This document shows positions 6,719 through 12,791 of a stretch of DNA of 12,791 bases, in pieces. The notes beneath the pieces were generated by a model, which saw nothing but the letters and a program-made list of their open reading frames with translations, searched no databases and was not told the DNA's origin. The translations under genes and the position numbers were made by a program. Within the stretch, counting starts at the first letter, position 1; the number at the start of each line of letters is the position of its first letter. Source of the DNA: an uncultured Porphyromonadaceae bacterium (lineage in GTDB: Bacteria; Bacteroidota; Bacteroidia; Bacteroidales; Muribaculaceae); contig CAMWRO010000054.1 of assembly GCA_947176615.1 (NCBI GenBank), positions 1 through 12,791 of the forward strand, read 5' to 3'.

Positions 6719-8193
6719 TGCGACAGAAACTGGATGGATTTTTCAATCAAGGGGTACATGACGGTGTCGTTGTCGATAAACGGCACCACGCGGCGGTAGG
6801 CTTCGTGCATCGCCTCGATGGGGCGCGACGAGCGGGCCGGACGACGGAAATCGAGAGCCTGCGCGGCGTTGAAAAGCTCGATAGCGAGGACACGCTCTGT
6901 ATTGTCGGCCACGCGACACAGTTTTGTGGCCGAGTTGGAACCCATCGACACATGGTCTTCCTGACCCTGAGACGAGGGAATCGAGTCGCAGCTTGCGGGC
7001 CAGCACAACCCCTTGGACTGGCTGACAATCGACGCGGCGGCATATTGCGGAATCATGAATCCGCTGTTGAGTCCCGGCTTGGCGACAAGGAACGAGGGAA
7101 GGCCGCGAGTGCCTGAAATCAGCTTGTAGGTGCGGCGTTCCGATATGTTGCCGAGCTCGGCGAGGGCGACGGCAAGGAAATCCATCGGCAGGGCGATGGG
7201 CTGTCCGTGGAAATTGCCCGCAGAGACGATAATGTCGTCGTCGGGGAAGACGGTCGGGTTGTCGGTCGGACTGTTTATCTCATCCTCCATCACCTTTGTG
7301 ACATAGGCGATAGTGTCCTTGGTCGCGCCGTGAACCTGCGGGATGCAGCGGAAGGAATAGGGGTCCTGCACATGGGTCTTGGGACGGGCGATAAGCTCGC
7401 TGCCCGCGAGAAGTTCGCGGAAACGGGCGGCTGTCTCAATCTGTCCGCGGTGGTGGCGCACCTCGTTGACCTGCGGGCCGAAAGGCTCGATGCGGCCGTC
7501 AAACGCCTCAAGCGACATCGCACCGATTTCGTCGGCGAGGCGGCTCAGACGGAATGCCTTGAGCAACGCCCACACGCCGTGTGCGCTCATGAACTGGGTG
7601 CCGTTGAGCAGAGCCAGACCCTCTTTCGACATCAGCGTGACAGGCTCCCACCCCATTTCGGCGAGAACTTCGGCCGAGGGGCGGATCTCACCCTTGTATT
7701 CCACCTCGCCAAGTCCGAGCAGCGGGAGCGACATATTGGCAAGCGGGGCGAGGTCGCCCGACGCGCCGAGCGATCCCTGCTGAAACACAACGGGGAGAAT
7801 GTCGTTGTTGAAGAAATCGACAAGACGCTCCACGGTCACGAGCTGGACGCCCGAGTTGCCGTAGGAAAGCGACTGTATTTTCAACAGCAGCATCAGTTTC
7901 ACAATCTCGGCGGGAACGCGCTCGCCGGTGCCGCACGAATGTGACATGACGAGGTTCTTCTGCAACTGTGACAAGTCCTCCTTGCCGATAGAGATGTTGC
8001 ACAGCGACCCGAAACCGGTCGTGATACCATAGATGGGCTCTTTCTGAGTCTCCATCTTGTTGTCGAGATACTCGCGGCATGCGATAATGCGTTTTTTTGC
8101 ATCGTCGCTGAGCGCGATTTTCATGTTTTCGTTGAGAATGCGGCCCACACGGTCAATAGTCAACCACTCGGCCGATATATGGTGAGTTTCCAT
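6712..8193 (-). CDS. hutH: Histidine ammonia-lyase (histidase)
   Basis: It converts L-histidine to trans-urocanate plus ammonia, the committing step of the pathway. The 493-residue length suits the family. The Ala144-Ser145-Gly146 triad in GSLGASGDLAPLANMSLPLLG-type context self-cyclises to the MIO electrophile. The catalytic tyrosine is Tyr55 in YGITTGFGS, and QEDHVSMGSNSA near residue 410 is the conserved C-terminal signature. These features set it among histidases rather than phenylalanine ammonia-lyases, as does its place between hutU and hutI. The ATG follows an A-rich leader (ACCAACAAAAAAACA), typical of Bacteroidetes starts. It overlaps hutI by 7 bases; a 96-bp gap with a hairpin separates it from hutU. 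Confidence 0.97.
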   Translation of the reverse strand: METHHISAEWLTIDRVGRILNENMKIALSDDAKKRIIACREYLDNKMETQKEPIYGITTGFGSLCNISIGKEDLSQLQKNLVMSHSCGTGERVPAEIVKLMLLLKIQSLSYGNSGVQLVTVERLVDFFNNDILPVVFQQGSLGASGDLAPLANMSLPLLGLGEVEYKGEIRPSAEVLAEMGWEPVTLMSKEGLALLNGTQFMSAHGVWALLKAFRLSRLADEIGAMSLEAFDGRIEPFGPQVNEVRHHRGQIETAARFRELLAGSELIARPKTHVQDPYSFRCIPQVHGATKDTIAYVTKVMEDEINSPTDNPTVFPDDDIIVSAGNFHGQPIALPMDFLAVALAELGNISERRTYKLISGTRGLPSFLVAKPGLNSGFMIPQYAAASIVSQSKGLCWPASCDSIPSSQGQEDHVSMGSNSATKLCRVADNTERVLAIELFNAAQALDFRRPARSSRPIEAMHEAYRRVVPFIDNDTVMYPLIEKSIQFLSQC

Positions 8194-8212
8194 TGTTTTT
8201 TTGTTGGTTTAG

Positions 8213-8284
8213 GGGGTTAAGGTTTAGGTTTAAGGTTTAGATAATCGAGCATTTCTATAAACCATAAACCCAAACCTTAAACCA
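8213..8284. repeat. Imperfect inverted repeat of GGTTTA units between hutU and hutH
   Basis: The left arm (about 8213-8241) is built from GGTTTA/GGTTTAA units and the right arm (about 8255-8284) from their complement. The arms pair over roughly 25 bp with few mismatches around a 13-nt loop. It occupies most of the 96-bp gap in an otherwise closely packed series. It may be an intergenic repeat element or a hairpin that shapes mRNA stability or partial termination between the two genes. Confidence 0.7.
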
Positions 8285-8289
8285 ATATT

Positions 8290-10305
8290 CTACTGCTTTA
8301 ATGCGTTGTCAATAAGCTCGTCAGAGGCGATGTTGGGGAGGGTCACGCGGAGGCCGGGGGTGCGTTCCATTTCGCGCTTTATGGCCGAAATCGCGCCCTC
8401 GTTACGGGCCCACGAGCGGCGGGCGATGCCGTTGTTGACATCCCACAGGAGCATCTCGCGGATGTGACGGGCCGAATCATCCGAGCCGTCAATCACCATG
8501 CCGAAACCGCCGTTGATGACTTCGCCCCAGCCCACGCCGCCGCCGTTGTGGATTGACACCCAAGTCGCGCCGCGGAACGAGTCGCCGATAACGTTGTGCA
8601 CAGCCATGTCGGCGGTGTACTGCGCCCCGTCATAGATATTGGAGGTCTCGCGGTAGGGCGAATCGGTGCCCGACACGTCGTGATGGTCGCGGCCAAGCAC
8701 TACGGGAGCCGAAATCTCGCCGCGGGCGATAGCGTCGTTGAACGCAAGCGCAATTTTTGTGCGCCCCTCGGCATCGGCATAGAGGATGCGGGCCTGAGAA
8801 CCGACAACGAGGCGGTTTCTGCCGGCCTCTTTGATCCAGTGGATATTGTCGTCGAGCTGGCCGCATATCTCCTCGGGCGCGGTCTCGCGGATTTCTTCAA
8901 GAACACGGGCGGCGATGCGGTCGGTCGCCTCAAGGTCGGCGGGATTGCACGATGTGCAGACCCAGCGGAACGGCCCGAAACCGTAGTCAAAGAACAGCGG
9001 GCCCATAATATCCTGAACATAGGAGGGATAGCGGAATTTACCGTCGGCATCAAGCACGTCGGCTCCGGCGCGCGACGATTCGAGAAGGAAGGCATTGCCA
9101 TAGTCGAAGAAATACATTCCGCGCGCGGCCAGCTTGTTGATGGCGGCCACCTGACGGCGGAGCGACTCCTGCACCTTCTCCTTGAACAGGGCGGGATTCT
9201 CGGCCATCATAGTCTTGGACTCCTCAAAAGTCAGTCCGACGGGGTAATAACCGCCCGCCCACGGATTGTGGAGCGATGTCTGGTCTGACCCGAGTTCCAC
9301 ATCTATACCCTCCTCGGCGAGACGCTCCCACAGGTCGACAACGTTGCCGAGATAGGCAAGCGACACAGCCTCGCGTTTCTCGCGGGCAGCAGCGGCGCGT
9401 GCGATCAGCTCGTCAAGCGAGGTATAGACTTCGTCGACCCATCCCTGAGAGTGGCGTGTCTCCACAGCCTTGGGGTTGATTTCGGCAGTAATCGACACCA
9501 CGCCCGAGATATTTCCCGCCTTGGGCTGCGCACCCGACATGCCGCCGAGTCCGGCAGTCACAAAGAGCATGCCGCCGAGGTCTTTCCGGCCATCCTTCAT
9601 GTGGCGGCGCCCGGCGTTAAGCACGGTGATGGTTGTGCCGTGGACAATGCCCTGCGGGCCTATATACATATAGGAACCGGCTGTCATCTGTCCATACTGC
9701 GACACCCCCATAGCGTTGAACCGTTCCCAGTCGTCGGGTTTGGAGTAATTGGGGATGACCATGCCGTTGGTGACGATGACGCGTGGCGCGTCGCGGTGGG
9801 AAGGGAAAAGTCCGAGCGGATGGCCCGAGTACATGACGAGGGTCTGCTCGTCGGTCATCTCGCTCAGGTATTTCATGGCGAGAAGATACTGCGCCCAGTT
9901 CTGGAACACAGCGCCGTTTCCGCCGTAGGTGATAAGCTCGTGGGGATGCTGTGCCACGGCGCGGTCAAGGTTGTTCTGAATCATCATCATGATTGCGGCA
10001 GCCTGACGCGAGCGTGCCGGGTAGTCCTCGATGGGACGCGCATGCATCTCGTAGGCGGGACGGAAACGATACATGTAGATGCGGCCATAGTCGCGCAACT
10101 CCTTGGCAAACTCGAGAGCAAGCACGGCGTGGTGACGCTCGGGGAAATAACGCAGGGCGTTTTTCAGCGCGAGGCGTTCCTGCTCGGGGGTGAGAATCTT
10201 CTTGCGGCGAGGCGCATGATTCACCGTAGTATCATATTCGCGCGGCTGAGGAAGTTCCTCGGGAATACCGGCGCGTATCAGCGATTGAAATTCTTCTTTT
10301 TCCAT
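8290..10305 (-). CDS. hutU: Urocanate hydratase (urocanase), long type
   Basis: It adds water to urocanate to give imidazolone-5-propionate, using tightly bound NAD+. The product has 671 residues, clearly longer than the roughly 555 of the Pseudomonas/Bacillus enzymes and close to the animal UROC1 length. Family motifs are present: HGTTITVLNAGRR (223-234), nucleotide-binding AGLGGMSGAQPKA (251-263), GSDQTSLHNPW (339-349), GPFRWVCTSCNPADL (444-458), GRDHHDVSGTDSPYRETSN (538-556) and NGGGVGWGEVINGGFG (587-602). At ARIL (505-508) the final Leu replaces the Cys of the ARIC motif in the shorter bacterial enzymes. It starts 17 nt after the formimidoyltransferase fusion gene. No damage is visible. 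Confidence 0.96.
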   Translation of the reverse strand: MEKEEFQSLIRAGIPEELPQPREYDTTVNHAPRRKKILTPEQERLALKNALRYFPERHHAVLALEFAKELRDYGRIYMYRFRPAYEMHARPIEDYPARSRQAAAIMMMIQNNLDRAVAQHPHELITYGGNGAVFQNWAQYLLAMKYLSEMTDEQTLVMYSGHPLGLFPSHRDAPRVIVTNGMVIPNYSKPDDWERFNAMGVSQYGQMTAGSYMYIGPQGIVHGTTITVLNAGRRHMKDGRKDLGGMLFVTAGLGGMSGAQPKAGNISGVVSITAEINPKAVETRHSQGWVDEVYTSLDELIARAAAAREKREAVSLAYLGNVVDLWERLAEEGIDVELGSDQTSLHNPWAGGYYPVGLTFEESKTMMAENPALFKEKVQESLRRQVAAINKLAARGMYFFDYGNAFLLESSRAGADVLDADGKFRYPSYVQDIMGPLFFDYGFGPFRWVCTSCNPADLEATDRIAARVLEEIRETAPEEICGQLDDNIHWIKEAGRNRLVVGSQARILYADAEGRTKIALAFNDAIARGEISAPVVLGRDHHDVSGTDSPYRETSNIYDGAQYTADMAVHNVIGDSFRGATWVSIHNGGGVGWGEVINGGFGMVIDGSDDSARHIREMLLWDVNNGIARRSWARNEGAISAIKREMERTPGLRVTLPNIASDELIDNALKQ

Positions 10306-10322
10306 TGATTATGTGTATCCTT

Positions 10323-12023
10323 TCAGATTTTGTTTTCGACAATTGCGATTATTTCATTTTCAGCCTCGGCTGCCGCAGCGGCGATTTCCTCACCACGCGC
10401 GACAAGACGGTCGGCCTCGGCACGGTCTTTTAGTCCGGCGGCGTTGATTTTGACATTGAGCAATGCCCCGCGCACTGCCGCGCGGGCGGCGAGCGCGCCA
10501 ACTCCCGCGTCGCTGACCGATGCCGGATTTCCAAGCTCGGCCATCGCCTTGAGCAGCGGGAAAGTCTCGGCCGCGGTCTCCATCGTCGTCAGCGGAACCT
10601 GAGTCGCATAAAGAGTGGCGGCTTCGAGAGCTGCCGCGCGGGCGGCTTTCTCCTCATCGGTGCCCTTGGGCATGGCAAAGACAGCCATGATGCGGTTGAA
10701 CGCTGCTGTGTCCTCGTCGACAAGGTGCAGCAACCGTGCCACGAGAGCCTGACCTTGGTCGGCATAATCGGAAAATTCCTCCCAGCGGTCATCCCATCCC
10801 GCCTTGTGGGCCGAAAGGTTGGCGACCATTGTGCCGAGAGCGGCGGCCAGCGTTCCCATATAGGCAGCTATCGAGCCTCCGCCGGGCGCGGGCGATTCGC
10901 TCGCGGTCTCGATGGCAAAGTCGCGGCAAGTGAGGTCCATCAGTTTCTTTTCACCCTTCTTGTCGGCCTCAAGCATGTATTCGATGACCTTTTCCTCGGG
11001 AACAAACGGTTTCAGCTCGTCGAGGCCCATCGACTTGACGGCAATTCTCACGATTTCCTCCTCGGCGATACCGGTCGAGCGCTGTTGCTTTTTCAGAAAA
11101 TAGCGTCCGGCCTCGATGAGGGCGCGCTTGGGGATGAGGCCGACGATTTCAGTGCCGGTCACACGCACACCGCGCGCGTCGGCGGCGCGACACACCTCGT
11201 CAAACGCCTTGTGGAGCGGGGTGACGGCGATGTCGGTTATGTTCATTGACACCTGAGCGATGCCATATTCGTCGATATACCACCCGATGGCCTTGGTGCC
11301 TTTCAGCGTGCCCGGCTGCATGATGGTGTTTCCGTTCTCGTCTTTCAGCGGCTTGCCGGTGACTTTCCCGCCCTCGCGCACGGGGCGGCCCTTCTCGCGC
11401 ACGTCAAATGCAATCGCGTTGGCGCGGCGCGTAGAGGTAGTGTTGAGGTTATAGTTGACGGCGATGAGAAAGTCGCGGGCACCGATGGTGGTGGCACCTG
11501 TTCTGGCCACACCCTCGTCATAGGGACGGTCGCCAAAGTCGGGACCTTTGCCCGAAACGTTCATTTTTTCGGGAAGTGCCTCATACTCTCCGGCGCGGCA
11601 CACGGCCAGATTCTTGCGCTCGGGGGTGAATGCCGCCGCCTCGTAGCAGTAGGTGGGGATGTGCAGTTCCGCAGCTACGCGCTCGGCGAGCTTGCGGGCC
11701 ATCGCGGCACACTCGTCAAGAGTCACACCCGAGATGGGGATGAGGGGACACACGTCGGTGGCACCCATGCGTGGGTGAGCGCCGTGGTGACGGCTCATGT
11801 CGATAAGCTCGGCGGCACGCTTGATGCCCCGGAAAGCAGCCTCGACAACCGCCTCGGGATTGCCGACAAATGTCACAACCGTGCGGTTGGTAGCCTCTCC
11901 GGGATCCACGTCAAGCAACTTTATGCCCTCGACCGTTTCAATGGCATCGGTGATAGATTTGATTACACTCTTGTCACGTCCCTCGCTGAAATTGGGGACA
12001 CACTCGATGATACGCTTTTCCAT
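10323..12023 (-). CDS. ftcD: Fused glutamate formimidoyltransferase / formimidoyltetrahydrofolate cyclodeaminase
   Basis: A bifunctional enzyme. It transfers the formimino group of N-formimino-glutamate to tetrahydrofolate, then cyclises and deaminates the product to 5,10-methenyl-THF plus ammonia, finishing histidine breakdown to glutamate. Residues about 3-320 are the transferase (ECVPNFSEGRD at 7-17; HHGAHPRMGATDVCP at 79-93, with the likely catalytic His83). Residues about 358-566 are the cyclodeaminase (SPAPGGGSIAA at 377-387; VDEDTAAFN at 435-443). The 566-residue length and domain order match the mammalian FTCD fusion (about 541). It is first in the hut series, behind a -7 element and palindrome at about 12088-12115. 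Its presence explains the absence of HutF and HutG. Confidence 0.95.
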   Translation of the reverse strand: MEKRIIECVPNFSEGRDKSVIKSITDAIETVEGIKLLDVDPGEATNRTVVTFVGNPEAVVEAAFRGIKRAAELIDMSRHHGAHPRMGATDVCPLIPISGVTLDECAAMARKLAERVAAELHIPTYCYEAAAFTPERKNLAVCRAGEYEALPEKMNVSGKGPDFGDRPYDEGVARTGATTIGARDFLIAVNYNLNTTSTRRANAIAFDVREKGRPVREGGKVTGKPLKDENGNTIMQPGTLKGTKAIGWYIDEYGIAQVSMNITDIAVTPLHKAFDEVCRAADARGVRVTGTEIVGLIPKRALIEAGRYFLKKQQRSTGIAEEEIVRIAVKSMGLDELKPFVPEEKVIEYMLEADKKGEKKLMDLTCRDFAIETASESPAPGGGSIAAYMGTLAAALGTMVANLSAHKAGWDDRWEEFSDYADQGQALVARLLHLVDEDTAAFNRIMAVFAMPKGTDEEKAARAAALEAATLYATQVPLTTMETAAETFPLLKAMAELGNPASVSDAGVGALAARAAVRGALLNVKINAAGLKDRAEADRLVARGEEIAAAAAEAENEIIAIVENKI

Positions 12024-12087
12024 CGCTTACATGTCTGATTTTTAAGGTAAATTACGCGCAACCGAGACGCTACTGATTGCGACATCA

Positions 12088-12095
12088 CAAAGATA
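12088..12095 (-). promoter_or_regulatory. -7 element of the hut operon promoter
   Basis: Read on the minus strand this is TATCTTTG, a match to TAnnTTTG, about 65 nt before the ftcD ATG. No TTTG stands at the -33 position; that place is partly taken by a palindrome, so activation by a bound regulator is possible. The predicted leader is about 55-60 nt. Confidence 0.5.
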
Positions 12096-12097
12096 AC

Positions 12098-12115
12098 GAA
12101 AAATCCCGATTTTTC
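12098..12115. promoter_or_regulatory. Perfect 18-bp palindrome, candidate operator of the hut operon
   Basis: GAAAAATC, a CC spacer, then GATTTTTC: perfect 8-bp arms. It sits immediately upstream of the hut -7 box, spanning about -17 to -35, where a repressor or activator dimer would contact RNA polymerase. No regulator gene is in the window, so the binding protein is unknown. Confidence 0.45.
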
Positions 12116-12169
12116 ACGTTGCATTTAACAAAAAAACTCATGACAACAGACATCTTTACCAAAGATTAG

Positions 12170-12201
12170 CTTGTGAAAGTCAGTATTTTGTATTAGTTTT
12201 G
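12170..12201 (+). promoter_or_regulatory. Promoter of the DUF1016 remnant gene
   Basis: CTTG at 12170-12173 (one mismatch to TTTG), a 20-nt spacer and TAGTTTTG at 12194-12201 match the Bacteroidetes consensus. The ATG is only 7 nt past the -7 box, so the transcript would be leaderless or nearly so. Confidence 0.55.
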
Positions 12202-12208
12202 CATCATC

Positions 12209-12652
12209 ATGGCCAATACATTACTCAACAATGAGCCTCATATAGTCCGAGTCAAAGATTTCAGAATTGATTCCGACTATGCCGTTTGGTTATCTGAAAT
12301 CAAGCGTCGCTACCACTCTGCCCGGATTAGAGCAGCAGTAAAAGTCAACATTGAAAAACTGTGTTTTAATTGGAGTATAGGACGCGATTTGGTTGTGCGT
12401 AAAGCTGAAGAAAAATGGGGAAACGGCGTTGTCGAGCAACTTAGTTTTGACTTACAGGAGTCCTTCCCGAATGAAAAGGGATTCAGCAGCCGCAACGTTT
12501 GGAATATGAAGGGATGGTATTTATATTTTTCTTCTACCGAATCTTTAAAAAAACTGCACCAACTTGGTGCAGAATTACAATGTCTTGATAATAAAGCAAT
12601 TACAAAACCATCCCAGCTTGGGGCAGAAATTGACTCTGAACAAAGGCCCTGA
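12209..12652 (+). CDS. C-terminally truncated YhcG/DUF1016 protein (N-terminal domain only), probably a decayed gene
   Basis: The 147-residue product matches the N-terminal domain of the YhcG/DUF1016 family. It shows SARIRAAVKVNIEKLCFNWSIG-like text, WGNGVVEQLSFDLQESFP and GFSSRNVWNMKGWYLYF. Full-length members have roughly 350 residues with a C-terminal PD-(D/E)xK nuclease domain, which is absent here. The frame stops at TGA 12650-12652 after two QLGAE motifs (residues about 117-121 and 137-141) that lie in the family's linker. A conserved C-terminal motif of the family reappears right at this point in the +1 frame, so an internal deletion and frameshift are likely. The gene is AT-rich compared with the hut operon and is divergent from it. 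It may still express a domain-only protein from its good promoter, but nuclease activity is not expected. Confidence 0.75.
   Translation: MANTLLNNEPHIVRVKDFRIDSDYAVWLSEIKRRYHSARIRAAVKVNIEKLCFNWSIGRDLVVRKAEEKWGNGVVEQLSFDLQESFPNEKGFSSRNVWNMKGWYLYFSSTESLKKLHQLGAELQCLDNKAITKPSQLGAEIDSEQRP
12554..12572. repeat. Perfect 19-bp palindrome inside the DUF1016 remnant
   Basis: CTGCACCAA, a central C, then TTGGTGCAG. It encodes LHQLGA, a linker motif, so it may simply reflect codon choice. A related unit, CCCAGCTTGGGGCAG, occurs at 12612-12626 and encodes the second QLGA, hinting at local duplication. Confidence 0.6.
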
Positions 12653-12695
12653 TGATAACCCGACAATCGGTCTATTGATATGTCAATGTCACTAA
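12642..12695 (+). pseudogene. Out-of-frame C-terminal remnant of the DUF1016 nuclease domain
   Basis: In the frame +1 to the truncated gene, KGPDDNPTIGLLICQCH is followed by a stop. DDNPTIGLLIC is a conserved block near the C-terminus of DUF1016 proteins. Finding it next to the linker means about 150 residues of middle sequence are missing. The normal continuation after LLIC is also lost. Confidence 0.65.
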
Positions 12696-12791
12696 CTTAA
12701 CGCCGCTGTCCATCGTCAGCGGCAGAGCCGCAGATAACGCGGCATGGCCGCGTGTCAACGTTAGCCACATGCAACCGCGCCTTTAGGTGCG
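12692..12791. repeat. Cluster of GC-rich inverted repeats at the window edge
   Basis: GCCGCTG (12702-12708) pairs with CAGCGGC (12717-12723). GCCGC pairs with GCGGC nearby (12727-12744), and GCGGC also with the next GCCGC. CTAAC (12692-12696) is mirrored by GTTAG around 12760. At the end GCGCC-TTTA-GGTGC forms another hairpin cut by the window. No coding frame is apparent. It could be a REP-like intergenic element or the edge of a mobile element. Confidence 0.45.

Noticed and set aside
5861..6799. Long open frames opposite hutI, hutH, hutU and ftcD (e.g. 5861-6799, 7207-7944, 8596-9288, 9451-10308)
   Set aside because: They are antisense to intact, strongly recognisable GC-rich genes and show no domain motifs of their own.
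8213..8284. A CRISPR array, suggested by repeated GGTTTA units
   Set aside because: Units are very short, without regular spacers, and arranged as a fold-back rather than as direct repeats; no cas genes are present.
12692..12791. An integron attC site, suggested by CTAAC ... GTTAG ends around a GC-rich palindrome
   Set aside because: The right-hand end GTTAGCC does not fit the GTTRRRY core, and no cassette array or integrase is visible; only a repeat block is claimed.

Overview
The window looks like a chromosomal segment from a Bacteroidales bacterium, plausibly Muribaculaceae or a close relative. Supporting evidence: several promoters match the Bacteroidetes consensus TTTG-N19-21-TAnnTTTG; starts lack strong Shine-Dalgarno sites and often follow A-rich leaders; a C10-family secreted protease carries BspA-type repeats, Big2 domains and a C-terminal segment like a type IX sorting tail; and a YhcG/DUF1016 gene is present. 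The family-level assignment is inference.

Layout. Positions 145-3534 (minus): a large, comparatively AT-rich secreted C10 cysteine protease with LRR and Ig-like domains, followed by a terminator at 102-131. Positions 3590-3918 (minus): no protein gene, but a region predicted to fold into a long rod-shaped RNA with a GNRA-type cap and a terminal U-tract. It ends just before the protease start, so it is either a stand-alone ncRNA (6S-like at best) or a structured leader. Positions 4022-4318 (plus): a canonical promoter and a small membrane protein. Positions 4331-12023 (minus): a GC-rich, tightly packed gene series. In transcription order it is a fused glutamate formimidoyltransferase/formimidoyl-THF cyclodeaminase, urocanate hydratase, histidine ammonia-lyase, imidazolonepropionase, a secreted SH3-like protein and a YraN-family nuclease-fold protein. 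Positions 12024-12208: a divergent promoter region with a perfect 18-bp palindrome. Positions 12209-12695 (plus): a decayed YhcG/DUF1016 gene. Positions 12692-12791: a cluster of short GC-rich inverted repeats running into the window edge.

How the genes work together. HutH deaminates histidine to urocanate, HutU hydrates it to imidazolonepropionate, and HutI opens the ring to N-formimino-glutamate. The FtcD half of the fusion moves the formimino group to tetrahydrofolate, releasing glutamate, and the cyclodeaminase half releases ammonia and leaves 5,10-methenyl-THF. This is a complete folate-linked histidine degradation route, so HutF and HutG are not needed. The secreted protease would supply peptides, but a functional link to histidine use is only speculation. 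The most unusual signals are the structured RNA at 3590-3918 and the palindrome at the hut promoter; the known genes themselves are ordinary.
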